A DNA stretch of 64,000 nucleotides from Physcia stellaris (taxonomy: Eukaryota > Ascomycota > Lecanoromycetes > Caliciales > Physciaceae), in assembly GCA_018902385.1 (NCBI GenBank), contig JABSSW010000013.1, positions 1 to 64,000 on the forward strand, read 5' to 3'. The translations under genes were made by a program, and so were the position numbers. The notes under the pieces were generated by a model. That model saw only the letters and a program-made list of their open reading frames with translations, made no database searches and was not told the origin of the DNA. Positions 1-13,899 of the stretch are shown piece by piece (the stretch's first letter is position 1; each line of letters begins with the position of its first letter).

Positions 1-138
1 TATTATAAAATTGATAATTAATTTTATATAATTTTTAAAATTAAATCGAATATATTAAAAAATCAAAACGTACAAAATGATTGTTTGTTTTAATTAATTT
101 TTAAACATAAAATTATTAATGAATTAATTATATTTATA

Positions 139-780
139 CAAGTTTGTTCGTGAATTTTCAAAAAAATTTCGTGCAAAGCTTCAATTTTAAATTTAAATCT
201 GATAAGATTGCGAAAATCGATATTTCATTGCTTTGCGATTTTAGCGATTTCGCATCTTAATATCATTTGCATTCAATAAGTAAAACATACAAACTGAAAA
301 CTCGTTTTGAAATTCGAAATGAATTTTATTGAATAATCGATAATATCGAAAATCGATCGAGTGCCGCGTTGAATTATGATCGAAATCGCATTGAAACGTT
401 GCAAACATTGTCGAAAATCGAACGCAACACATTTCAACAAACACAAATTTGACAACGACGTAATTTTCGAATTTTCAAAATTATTGCGATAATGAATCGA
501 TTTCGATAATTTTGAAACGTTGAAATGCGTTCGTTCTGTTTTACAATTTCGATTATATAAATGAAAATTATATGTGATTGCTGATTGATGAACAAAATGC
601 GAAACAATTGTACAATGCGAAAACAATTTTGAAATTCATTTCTAAATTTTCTCTTTGGTGAATTATGTATTGATTGAATTTATCGATTTTAAAAAATACG
701 AACGCAAAATTGATCGAGAATTTTTTTCGATCGTCGCGTCAAGCGAATTTACAAAATATTTTATTATAAAAAGATTTTTA
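139..780. other. Segment present in copy A, absent from copy B
   Basis: Copy A and copy B match up to about position 138 (B about 29860). B then continues with the sequence that A shows only from about 781. The extra 640 bases are slightly less AT-saturated than their flanks. I see no clear terminal inverted repeats or target-site duplication, so it may be an insertion in A or a deletion in B. Confidence 0.55.
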
Positions 781-1029
781 TGTAATAAAATTAATTTGTT
801 AATTTTAATTTTAATTTTATTTTAAATTATTTGAATTATAAAAATATTTTTAATAATTAATTTGTATTTTGAATTGATATTTTTGTTTATCGATAATATA
901 AAACAAATGAATTTTTATTTAAATTCAAAATTTTAAATAAATTTGTATATAATTTTAATTAATATTCATTGTTGTTATAATTACAATTTGCAAATTAACA
1001 TTTTGCGAACAAATGAACGAACGAACGTT

Positions 1030-1400
1030 ACAAGAAAATTTTGTTGCAAAAAAACATTGCATGAAAACATTGCAAATCGTTGCAAAAAACATTGTTAAAA
1101 AAACATTGCAAAAAACATTGCATGAAAACATTGCATGAAAACATTGCGTTAAATATTGCGAAAACATTGTTGACAAACATTTTAACAAACATTGCGAACA
1201 AACGTGCGAACAAACATTCATGAAAACATTGCAAAAAAAAACATTGTTTTAAACGTTGCGAACATTTATTGCGAACAAACATTGCAAAAGATTTTGCAAA
1301 AATTTTGCAAAAAGATTTTGCAATTTTGTATTGTTAAAAAATATTGCAAACAAACATTGCATGAAAATATTGTTGACAAACATTGCAAATTAAAACATTG
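1030..1400. repeat. Degenerate AACATTGC minisatellite (copy A)
   Basis: An irregular tandem array is built on the core AACATTG(C/T) separated by short A-rich spacers such as ATGAAA or AAAAA, giving units of about 13-20 bases. The equivalent array in copy B lies at about 30105-30535. Open frames reading across it on both strands are repeat translation, not genes. Confidence 0.8.
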
Positions 1401-4400
1401 CAATAAATTTTAATTATAACGAAATTTTGTTGCAAACAATCATTTGCAATCATTTACAAATAAAAATATTTCAAACAAACAATTGTTGAAACAATCAAAT
1501 TAAACAATTTTAACGAATAGTTGTTGCAAATAGTCGAATTTCTGACATTTGCGAATTGCAAACAATCAATGCAAAAAATCAATGCAAATAATTAAAACAT
1601 ATAATCGATCATTTATTGCAAAAAAATTTGATTTTCAATAACGTTTGTTAATTATATTTTGTTATTTAAATATACACGAATAAAAAAAAAATTGAAAATT
1701 TGTTATTCAATTTATTCATTTTCAATTTTAATTCAATCAATTTTTTTGTTCGTCATTTCATTCAACATTTCATTTTCGAATTCGATTGTCAACGATTCAA
1801 AATTCGTTTCAAATCGCGATTGCGAAAAGTTTTCGATTGATTGCATTCGTTTGCTTTTTTTTCGATTTTGATACGCGAAAATGTAATCAATGTTCGCATG
1901 TTTGCGATGCGATTCGTTTCGTGTCATAATTGTTTTTTTGCATCATTGTTTCGAATACGTTTTTGTTGATTCGTCGATTGATGCGATCGCGTCAATTTTT
2001 TTTTTGACGAACGTTGCATTGTTGTAATTGTGTTGACAAATTTCGATTTGTTTGAAATGTTCAAATAAACGTTTTGAAAATTGCACGTCGTTTTCGTGCA
2101 AACGAAAAATTCAAAAAATTCGAAATATTGTTCGCAATGAATCGACGACGTCGAAAAATTTGAAAATCGAAAAAAATTTTAAACATCGAATACAACAATG
2201 TCGACAAACGTATTTTTTTTCGTTTTTCTAAAAAATCGTTAACAATTTCGTTTCGTTTTTATCAAATTTTAAATCGATTTGAATGAATGATTTGTCGAAA
2301 TATTTTCTCGTTTTTGAAATCGATGATAAACGAATTGAAATAATTTGAAAAATTGTTGACATTTGTGTAAATAAATCGAATGTAAAAAAACGACGATTGA
2401 CATTGAAATTTGAACGATTGTTAAAAAAAATTGCGATGATTGTTGTGACGATTGTTGCAATTGCAGTTTGATTGTTGAAAACGATGAAAAAACGATTGTT
2501 AAAAAAAAGTTCGCACGATCGCGAAAAAAAAAAAAACGCGACGTCAAAAACGCGTTTTAAAACGATTATTAAAAAAAAATCAATTGCGATGCGTTAGTCG
2601 TCGTCGAAAATTTTTCGACAATAAAATAATAATAAGTAAGAAATTGCGCGCAATAAATTAATTTGAATCAATGCGTTCAAATATTGCACGAAATTTATAT
2701 TAAAATTGTCGATTTCAAAAAATTCAATTCAATTGTTCGTGATTTGTAAAAAAATTTCATCGAAATTGCGTGAAATTGACGTATTTTATTATTTCAAATT
2801 AACAATCGAAATTGATTTATCGCGTGCAATATTGATTGTCAAATCATGTTGATATTCAAAAATTTCGATAATTCTGAAATTTTTCTTGATGACGTTTAAA
2901 TGATTACAAAAATTAAAAAAATAAAAATCGTTTTTTTGAATTCAAAATTAAAATAAAATAAATCGTTTGCAAACAAACAAAAAATTTCGAACGAATTGAA
3001 ATTTTTTTCGTATTAAATCGATAATTAAATTGATCGAAAAATGAAAAACATTTCATGTTAAAAAAATTGCGTGTAAACAAATGTTAAAAAACAATTGCGT
3101 GAAAAAAAAAAATTGTTTTATTGATTGAAAAATTGTTTAAAAAAATTGCGTGAAAAAAAATTTGTTGAAAAAAACAAAATTTGAACGATGAATCGATGCA
3201 AACGAAACGATCGAAAAAAATATTGCAAACAATGAACGTTTCAAATTCGATATATCGTTGAAAAATCATCGAAAAAATTGAATGTTTCGCATTGAAACGA
3301 TTTTGAATGAAACGATCATTGAATACGATCGCAAAATTTCGCAAATGAACAATAATTTTTCAAATTGACGATTCGGAAAATTTTTATCAACAATGTTCAG
3401 AAATTCAAAAAATTTTTGCAAACGTTTCATGTTATCAATGTATTTATCGATAAAGATTTGAAAACAATAATGTTTGAAATGAACAAATGCAAATGACAAA
3501 TAAATGAAAACGTGAAAAAAAAATTGAAAACAAAAATGAAAAAAACAAAAATGAAAATAATTTATCGAACGCGACAAATGTCGATATTTGCGATTATTCA
3601 TTAAAATTAATTTTTCGTCGATCAATTACGTGATTCTCGATTTCGAAAATCGCGCGATTCAAACATCATTATTAAAAATTTGTCGATAAAAAATTCGAAA
3701 TATTTTTTAAAAAAACAAAAACAAATTGCATGCAAAAACATGTTTGTTGAATTCAATTTTTAAAAATACAAATTTAACAACAAACGAACTGCAAAAAAAA
3801 ATTGCAAAAAAAACGAAAATGTTTTTTTTCGAAACAAATCATTAAAGATTGCGAACAAAAAATCACGTTTTTTGTCAAAAATTTTAAAAAAATTGCGAAC
3901 AAAAATTGTTTTTCAAAAATTGCGACGATAAAAATTATTTCGTCGTTTTTTGATCAAAATAATTTAACAAAAAAAAATTGCGAAAAAAAATTGCGAATCA
4001 AAAATTATCAACAACGCGAAATTTGAATCGAAAATTTTTCAAAAAAATCGAAAAATCAAAAAATTCGAAATTATTCGAAAAATTTTTTCGTTACACGAAT
4101 TTTTGCAAACAATGCGAAACGTAACATTCAAAAAAATTATTCAACGATGCGAAATGATAAAAAAATAAACAAAAAATTAATTTAAAAAAACAAAAAATTG
4201 TAAAAAAAATAACATCGAACAAAACGACAATATAATAATGTTCGACTGATTTTGACGTTTGAAATTTGTTTCGAATCGTTTAATCAAATAATCAAAATCA
4301 TTGTTTTTCATTGTTTCAAATCAACAACGTTTCGTCAAAAACAAATTTCAAACAATTGAAATTTGTTTTAAGTCGTTCATTGTTGATTCAAAATTCATTT

Positions 4401-7400
4401 TTGAAACATTGAATTGTTTCAAAATGTTTCAAAACGCATCAAATAAATTCATTTTTTTTCGCATAATTTTTGATTGATGTTTTTTTTGTTTTGTTGATTG
4501 TTGTTCGTGCGCATCATGTTTTCAAAAAATCATTTTGTTTTTTGATGATTTTTTCATTCATTTCGTTTTTTTTGTTTTGAACATTCAAATCGTTTTTTAC
4601 ACATCAAAATCATTGACAATTTGTTTCGTTTTTGTCGTATCAAATATTTTTTATTTTTTTCATTTCGCGTTTGTTTTGAAATTTTTGTTTTAAAATGATC
4701 ATTAACGTCGTTTTTATCATTGAATTTATCGATTCGTGTTAAATTATCAATTAAATTTTGATTGATTGTTTTTATCAAACACGAAATGCACAATTTGTAT
4801 TCAATATATATTAAATCGTTTTCGTAATCACATTTTTTTGCATCGTTATTGATTTTTCGAAACGTTTTTTATAATTCATTTGCAATCTTTTTTTCATTGA
4901 ATTGTAATTTTCATTCGTTTTGATAAATCAGAATTTTCGATGCAACGTATATTCAAATATTTTTTCGTTTTGTACATTTATTTTTTTACATCATGTTTGT
5001 CAATTCAAATCGTACGTGAACGTTCATTTTTGATCGTTTTGTTGTTCAATAAAATGATAAATTTCATTTTTTTCGACGATTCGATTTCAAAATTTGCGTT
5101 TTTTATATTTTGTTATTTATGATTGAACAATAAACACATTGACATCGCATGTGTGAATTCGATTTATCAATTTTTCGACACGTTTTTCAATTGTTTCGTT
5201 TTCGTATTGAATTCGTTTTTTTTATTTTTCGTTGTTTTTTTTGTTTTCAATGAATCGACATTCGAATTTTCGACAATTGATGTCACGCGATCATTGTTTG
5301 TAAAAAATTTGAAAACAAAACGAAAATTCGAAATCGTGTCAAATTTTTTTTCAAAAAACATGATATGATATTGTTATAATTGACATTAATTTTTCGATTA
5401 GCGAATTCATCGATCATATTCGAATTATTGATATCAATTTGAAAATTGTTTGATGTAAAAACGCGTGAAACAATTTTTTTGTTGTTTCGCAAAATTTTGA
5501 TCGTTTCGATGAAATAATCACATTTCAATGAAATGATTTTTGAAATTTCATTGTTTTTTGCGTTGATTGTGATTCGATTTTTGATTTTGTTTTGAAAATA
5601 TTTGCAAATTTCGTTTTGAACACGAAAATTCAAATTTTTTCAAATTAACATGTAAAATTCGTAATTGTTTGTTGCATGTTAATAATGTAAAAAATCGAAA
5701 TGACACGTAACATATTTTTCATCGTTAAATTTTCGAATGTCATGTTTGTTTTTTTATCATTCGCGAAATATTTTTTAATCGCATGATGTATGATTGTGAT
5801 CACAAAAAATATCATAACAAAACGAAATTTATTGAATATGTTTTTGATGTACATTTGAAAATCGAAATCATTTTTAAAATTTTTGAAAAATATGTCGTAA
5901 ATCGCGATGATTATAATGTCGACGATAAATGAAATAAATTACACAACATTTGTTAATTTTTATTGTGATAATTGACACGCATTTATTTATTTTCGATTCA
6001 AAATTTTCGTAATTAAAACGAATGAAAACATGATTGTGTAACAATTTCGCAATCAATTGATGAAAATTGACAATGATTTCGAATTTATAATACGAAATCA
6101 TTATGTTTTTGATTTTGTAAATTGCATTAAATCGAAAAATGTCGATTGAATCGTACATTTGTGTTGACGTTAATGTATTTGCATATTTTTTATGTAAATG
6201 ATTTTACGATTCGCGTTTCGAAATTTTGCGATACATTCATAATTTTCAAATGTCGTTTTATGTTGCGTTCAAACATTCGTTTGCATTTTTTTCACATTTT
6301 CAAAATAAAATCGTTGATCGTATCGAAATTATGTTTTGTTCAAACGTTTAATTTGATTTTGATATATTCATTGAATATTAATGTTTGAAAATAAAAGAAA
6401 ATTCGTTTCATCAAATATGCATGTTCATCATTAAAAAAAATCTTTTTGTTTTTTCGTCGTTTAATGATTTTTCAATATTATCGTGTAATCGATGTTTTTT
6501 TCGAACGCTCATGTAACAAAAAATTTTGTCGAAAAGAATGTCGATTCATATCACGTCGATATTTTCGATTGTTCGTTTCTGATAAAGAAATGAAATCGTT
6601 TGATTTGTTTCGATTTGATGTCGATTGTTTTTTCACAATTGATGTAAAAATGTTGAAAATATCGATTGATATCGAAATTTTAAATTGTAAATGATTCAAT
6701 ACGTTGTTGAATCATTCATGAATGATTTGATTTACAACAATTGTCAAACGTCGTTTTGATATAATATTCATGTTTTTTTTCGAATTTTTATTGTTGTTGT
6801 CGTTTTTTGTATCGATTTCGTCGTTCGATATATTTTTGAAATTATTCGAAATAATTTTGCGTTTTTTGAATGATTTTTGTTTACGTTTTTTTTTGCGATT
6901 GTATTTAAATGTATTTTGTTATGTGCGTGCAAATAATGAATTTGTTTTTGAATCAACAACATCATTTGATTGAACAATTTAATTCATGAACAATTAATTG
7001 CAACATTGATTATCGCAAAAAAAACAATTTCGAATATCGATTGTGAATGTTGTACGTGAAATTTCGCATTGTCGATTTTCGCGTTTTTGATTCGATTTAA
7101 TTTGTTTGAAATTATTGAATTAATCAATCGAATCAATCGTGAATCGAAAACATTATGTTGAATTTTGATATAAAAACACAAAAATTGAAAAACAAATGTG
7201 TTACAATCAACGCGACATCAAATATGTATCAAAAATAAAAAAACAAAAAAAAAACAATGCAATTTAACGCGAAACGTTTTTAATTGTGATTGACGAAATT
7301 GATTGAACAAAATTTTTGTCGTCGATTAAAACAACGATTGTTTGTTTTGATCGTCAAATTATTTTGTTGTTTAACGTGTTTCGCGAAAATTTAAATTTAT

Positions 7401-10400
7401 TTAATTTTTAACGTGTTTTATCAAATATACGAACGTGTCGTTTATTTTTCGTTTGATTGTTTGTATTTTGCAAAATTGTGCGATTGAAATCAAATAAATT
7501 GTTAAAACAATTTCAAGTGTATTAAATTATTATTCATATCAAACATGACTTTTTTTGCGATCGAAATGTTCGATTATGACGATCAACATCGACAAAAAAA
7601 ATGAAATATCGTTTTTCGCTATATTGATATTCATTTTTTTAACATAATTTTTTTTTCAAATTTCGAATTCAAAAATTTCAATGAACGATAAATGAAACGA
7701 CGTCAATGATATTTATCGCAATCGTTATTTTTTATGATTTGTATTTTGCGATGTTTTTCGAAATATTCAAAATTAAAAACACAATTGCGAAAATTGACAA
7801 ATCGTCACAAACATTTGATCGCGACAATTCAATATTTTCGCAACACGATTGTTTTTAATGTTAAATTGAAATTCGAAATATGACAAAATATTCGAAATAA
7901 AATCAAATCAATCAACGTCGTATTTCGATCGCATTTGAATCAATTTGAACATTTATAAATTGTTTTCGATTATGTTTAATGATTTTAACAACAATTAAAT
8001 GATATCAAAAATGAATATCGACAATATTTGAATACGATTTATGAATCGTGCGATCGCGAAAATTTTCAACATTCGAATACGATTTTCGAAATTTTCACAA
8101 TTAACGTAATTGCAAAAAATTATATATTATTTGATATCGAATCAAATTTGCATTAAATTTAATTTGTTTTCAATCATATTTTCAATTTTTGTCAATTTTT
8201 TTGATTTTATTTGAATATATTTTTTGTTGCAATTTTCGTTTTCGATTTTTATGAATCGAAAAAAACGAAACAAATCGTGAAAAAAAAAATGAACAATGAA
8301 AAAAAAAAAAAAAATGAATTGAAAAATGATTTGAATACGAAAAATGAATTGAAAATGAAAAATGAATTGTTGACGAAAAACGAATTGAAAACGAATGATT
8401 GAAAAAAAATGAAAAACGAATTAAAAACAAAAAATGAAAAAATGAAAAAAAAATAAAAAATGAATTGAAAACGAAAAAAATTGAACAAATAAAAAATCGT
8501 CGTTGTTGCGACGATTCGTACAACGATGTTGACGTTAATGCAATTGATATTTTGAATCGAATTGATCACAAAATGTCGATTTTTTGAAAAATTATACGTC
8601 GATCGTTTTTATAATTCGTTACGTTAATTTTTAATACAAATCGTTAAATCAAAATGTTTTTTTTGATTTGCATTGATGATTTATTTTGATTTAATTTAAT
8701 AAAAAATTGCAAATGATAAAATTTATAAAAATACATTTCGAAAATCGCGATTTTTCAAAAACGAAAAAAATCGCATCGTTGATTTTTGACATTTTTCAAT
8801 TCATATAATTCGCAATGTATGAATTTCAATTCGAAATTCATTTTCACATTTTTTTTCAATATTTGTACAAATTTATCAAATTTCAAATGTTTTATCGTGA
8901 TTTTTTCAAAAAAAATATTTGAAAAAATCATGTTTTTTGATCGACACATTTCGTTATAACAATTTTTTTTTTTTCGAAAAAAAAATGTGATTGCATCGAA
9001 AACGACATTGAATAAATGAAATTTTATGATAAAATTATTATTGCATGATTTTTTTGATAATATTAAATTTGTACGTTTTTTTTTGCAATTGTTGTTGATT
9101 TTTTGAATTCAATAAAACAAACATGTTTTTTTTCATGCGAAATCAACGTTTTCGAATATTGTAAAATTTTTTTTTTGATTGTGATAAAAATCGATTGCAA
9201 TTTTTTTGATATTGACATGATTAAATTTGTCATTCAACATTTCATTTTTAATCAATTTTTTTTTTTCAAAAAAACGTATATTATTTTGTACGTTTTTTCG
9301 TTTATTTTTAAATCAATACGAATGCGATCATTTGTTCAATAATTACGTTCAATTTTTTCAAATTTTTTCACGAAAAACATTGAAAATAATCATTGTGATC
9401 GATATTTTCGACATGTAATTCGCATTCGCACGAACGCGTCAAACAAACAATTAAACAAACAATTGATATATGAATTTGCGAATGATGTCGAATTTAATCG
9501 TCGAATTGCACGTTGTGTAACAATGCAATAAATTTTTTTTCGAATTCGAAATGTTGATATATTCGTATGACGATTAAATGAAAATCGACGAATATGAAAA
9601 TAAAATGCAACGATATTCATGCAATCGTCAAAAAAAATCAAATGAAATCGATCAAACGCAATCAATCGCGTTCGATTGAATTAATTTCAATCAAATTGTT
9701 TCAATTTTTAATTCGATCGCTAAATCGTGTTGAAATAAAAAAAATTATTTTGATCGTTAACGTGTTTCATGCGATTGAATTCATTTCGTTTAACGTTCGT
9801 ATCGTTTAACGTTAAAAACGATTTGTTGTTTTTTTGAAACATTTGCATCATTAACGTGTTTTGACGCATCGTGATAATTCGCGAATTCGTTATTTTGTTA
9901 TAAAAACGATTACATGTTTCAAATGTTTTGATTTTTAAAAAATATCAATCAAATCACAAATTTCATTCACAAATTCAATTCATATATTCATTAACATTTT
10001 TTATTTTCAATTTTCGAATTGTGAAAATTTTTTTGATTTATCACAATATTTTCGTTAAAATTTTTGACAATGAAATTTTCTGATGTCATTCAACAAAATT
10101 CATTCGAAATTTGACATGAAATTTATAAATATATCAATCATCAACGTTCATATTAACATTTCGAATTTGTCGATTATTGAACGATATTCAATGTCAATTC
10201 GAAATAATTGATTCGTCGTCAATAATTTTTGTTTCAATCATTTTTTTTTTCAATTTTTGTGTAAACGTTTCGTCGAAATCGATCGAATTGCGAATTCGAA
10301 TGCAAATTTTGATTGATCGATACAAATATCAAACGATTTTATTTTTTTCAATATTATTCATGAATCAAATGTCAATGATGACGAAAAAAAAATGTATTTC

Positions 10401-11214
10401 GATATTTTTTATCGAATTCAAATCGTCAATGTTATGAAAAAATGAAAATCAAATGTCGCGACAATTTGTGAACGATTGAAATTCGTATCAACAAATTGAA
10501 ACAAAAATAAAAAAAAAAACGTGAACAAATTCGAAAATGACGTTAACGAACGATCGTTGTTCAAACAAATTCGAATCACATTTTTTTCGAAATCACAATT
10601 CGTGACAACATTTCGATCGATTCGAATGTTATTGTCATGAATACAATTGTTATGAAAAAATAAATGTGATAAAAAAAAAAAATTTTTTTTTGTTGTTAAA
10701 CATTAAATATTTGAATCAATCACACACAATTGTAAATCATTGAATCGCGAATTTGATTTGAATAAAATAATAATTACAACATTTTTTTGTGAACGCAATT
10801 TGATGATGTCAATATCAACGACAAAAAACAAAAAATTTGAAATAAATAAACAATTGCGACATTTTTATTCGATGCGATTATGCGAAAAAAATTTATTGTG
10901 ATAACGTTTTTCAACGATAATCACAATGAAATTCATTTGCATCAAATCAAATTTGTTTCGATGATAAAATTTTGAACGTTTATTTTGTAATTAAAATTAT
11001 GTTTCGAAAATTGATGAAACAAATTTTTGAAAAAAACAATTTCGAAAACGAACATATTTACATATTGCGCGATCGAAACGTCGTCGCGAATGTAAATCAC
11101 GTGTTGAAACAAATTTTTTTGTTCAACATTTTGAAATCAATGATTGAATCATGATGACATCATGTCGACAATGATATGTAAAACAATAAATTTTATTCGT
11201 TGTTCATTAATTTG

Positions 11215-11400
11215 AATGTGACGTCGATAATAAAATCGTCGACAAAATCAAATGCGAAAATGAAAATGTGACGTCGATAATAAAATCGTCGACAAAATCA
11301 AATGCGAAAATGAAAATGTGACGTCGATAATAAAATCGTCGACAAAATCAAATGCGAAAATGAAAATGATGACGTCGATAATAAAATCGTCGACAACAAA
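11215..11400. repeat. Tandem repeat, 50-base unit, about 3.5 copies
   Basis: The unit starting ACGTCGATAATAAAATCG occurs at 11221, 11271 and 11321 with exact 50-base spacing and no differences that I can see, then again at 11372 after a one-base shift before it diverges. It contains the palindromes GACGTC and GTCGAC. Perfect copies inside heavily mutated DNA suggest amplification after most of the mutation happened. Confidence 0.9.
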
Positions 11401-12798
11401 ATCGAAAAAAAAAAAACGTCGAAAATGAAAACGAAAAATGTCGACAATATATCGTTGATAATAAACGAATTTTTCGAATTTTTTTGCAAAAAAAATCGCG
11501 AAAATGAAAATATTTTTGAATCGAATTTTGTCGAATTTTTTTTGCAAAAAAATCGTGAAATATTTTTGAATCGTGTCGTTTTTTTTCATCATTTTTTGTC
11601 ATTTTTCGTCATTGAATTGAACGATAACAACGTTGATGTCGACAATAATTTTTGTTTCGACGTTAAAAAAACGTGCATTTTATTAAATGATATTAATTGT
11701 CATGTCAAAAATTGAAATATATGCAATGATAACATTCACATCGTTTTTGTAAAAAAACAATAAATGTCGAACGACATGATCATTGTTGCGAAAAATGATG
11801 TCAAAAAATCAAAAACAACATGTGAAACATCGATTTTTGTAACATTGACACAATTCGAAATTTCGAATTCGTTTTTGTCATTTACGATTATCAACATCGA
11901 ATAAATTGTTATTAATTCGATATTCGTAAAGTTTTTTGCTTCACATGCGATTCAAAAAATCGAATAAAATTTGTTTTTGCAAAACAAAAAAATTCACGTT
12001 GTTTCGTATTTTTTATATTTTCGCTAATGAAATGTTGAAAATTAAAAAAATCGAATAAAATTTTTTGAATTTTTTTTGCAAAAATTTTTGTCAATAAAAA
12101 AAAATTGTTTTCGTTTTTTTTCGTATGTTTCGTATTTTTTTATATTTTCGAAATTTAATTGCATTATTGAAATGCTGAAAATTAAAAAATTAAATACGAT
12201 TTTTTTTTAACATTTTTTGAATTTTCAATCGATTGCATCAATCAATGAAATTTGTTGTAATAACGAATGTATGCAATTTTTCAATCATTTTTTGACATTT
12301 TGAAAACAAAAATTCGTTAATCATAAATAAAACATAACGTATTCAAAATGAATTTATTTGATCGTAATTGTTTGAATAATCATATTGACGATTTTGTATT
12401 TGATTTTGTGAATAAAAATTTTCGTTTGTTTGAAAACATCGAATGTTTGAAAATATCGATCGCATTTTGCATTTTCGTGTTTTGAAAATTTTGTTTGTAT
12501 CGTTTTGTTTTCAAAAAAAAATGTTATTGCGTCAAAATATGATTAAATTATCGAAAATAAAATGCAAATATTTTTTGTCAAAAATCGTTGTTGTTTGAAT
12601 TCATAAATGTTTAAATGTAAAACAAAATCATCGTGAATTTTTTAAATGAATAAAAAACGTGTGATTTACAAATAACATAACGAAAATATTTGATTTAAAA
12701 AAACAAATATGTACATCGAAATCGAATGTCAGAAATAAATTGTGAACGTCAAATTTTAAATCGCGTTAATTTTCATGACGATTTTCGTTGATAAAATA

Positions 12799-12895
12799 AA
12801 ATTTTATCGAATTTTTTTTCAAAACATGTTCGTAACAACAACAAAAATTTTATTGAAATTTTTTTCAAAACATGCTCGTAACAACAACAAAAATA
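12799..12895. repeat. Tandem duplication, period about 46 bases
   Basis: Two adjacent units share CAAAACATG(T/C)TCGTAACAAC, with AAAACATG at 12821 and 12867. The second unit keeps a CpT (ATGCTCG) where the first has TpT (ATGTTCG), a small example of the C-to-T context change seen across the region. Confidence 0.75.
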
Positions 12896-13899
12896 ATCGA
12901 TATCATTATTTGACGATTTTCGATCGTATTCGTTTGATTGTTCGAACATCGTTTTGAAAAAAATTTGAATCGTGAAATTTTTGATAATTTTTTCATTCAA
13001 AAAAAAAATTAATGTATTTCACGTTTGACATTTTTTCAATGTTTGATACAATATGAATAATACGCACAATGTTCGAAATATTGTAAAAACGATGAAAATT
13101 TAAATTCGATTTTTTGAATGTGTCGAACACGAAACGTTTTTTTATTTTTATCATATCGTGTATATTATCAATGACATTTTTGTTTCGCATACGTAATAAA
13201 TCAATCAACATTTCAATGTATTTTTTTGACGAATCGTTTCGCATTATATCGATCAAATTTTTCACGATTAATATGAATTGTAATTGATCAATTTTTTTTT
13301 TTTCAAAAACGTCGATTGTTTTTTTGTCGATTGTTTCGAATTTTCATTTTTGAATTCACACGTAATCATATCGACGTTTTTCGTGTTTTTGTCAATTGAA
13401 AATCGTTCGACATGTATGAATTGTTAAACGATTCATGTCATGATCGATAATATTTAATTTAAATCATGTTGTCAAATTTTCATGCATTTGAATTGAATAA
13501 TGTTTTATTCACGAAACATTTTTTTTTTTGTTGTAATTGATTTTTGACACGATTCGAAACAATTTTGTTTTGTTTTTTTTTTAAAAATAAACAAAATTAA
13601 ATTTTTTAATAAATATGAAATTTGAATTTGAATCGTTGTTGTGAACGCATAATATCAATTTCGTGAATTACATTTCAATCGTCGAATGATTTGTTGTTCG
13701 TTTTTATCAATTATTCATTTTAATTGTTTCATGTTTTTGCATTTCGTGATTTTTGTTTGTTGTTTATTTTTCGAATTATTCGTCAAATCGATATTTTGAA
13801 TTTCAACATGATCGTTTGCACGATTTTGTTTTTACAAATCGTAATTATCGACAATCAAAACGTTTGTTCGACGCGTATTGTTTTGTAACATTTGTTTTT

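Larger units (their letters stand above)
1..4200. repeat. Left part of repeat copy A (telomere-linked-helicase-like element)
   Basis: This stretch matches about 29722-33600 almost throughout: the opening bases, the TTGC minisatellite near 1030-1400, the segment around 1620-1900 and the segment up to about 4.2 kb all recur there in the same order and strand. Copy A holds about 640 bases (about 139-780) that copy B lacks. No intact reading frame is present; short frames are artefacts of AT-rich sequence. The rest of the same repeat unit resumes at about 22.05 kb, so this copy appears interrupted. The segment is direct evidence of duplication; calling it part of a helicase element rests on copy B, where both halves are contiguous. 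Confidence 0.75.
4200..12900. other. AT-rich hypermutated DNA, no gene seen
   Basis: This is about 8.7 kb of A/T-dominated sequence in which C is followed almost only by G or A. It separates the two halves of repeat copy A and has no match elsewhere in the window that I could see. Short frames (60-115 codons) are scattered on both strands with F/I/N/K-rich compositions and no recognisable motif. A low-complexity stretch near 8270-8480 is built of AAAATGAATTG-like units. The likely origin is one or more inserted transposons decayed beyond recognition. Confidence 0.6.

Noticed and set aside
8211-8402. 63-codon frame with KNELK repeats
   Set aside because: Low-complexity AAAATGAATTG repeats; no gene evidence.
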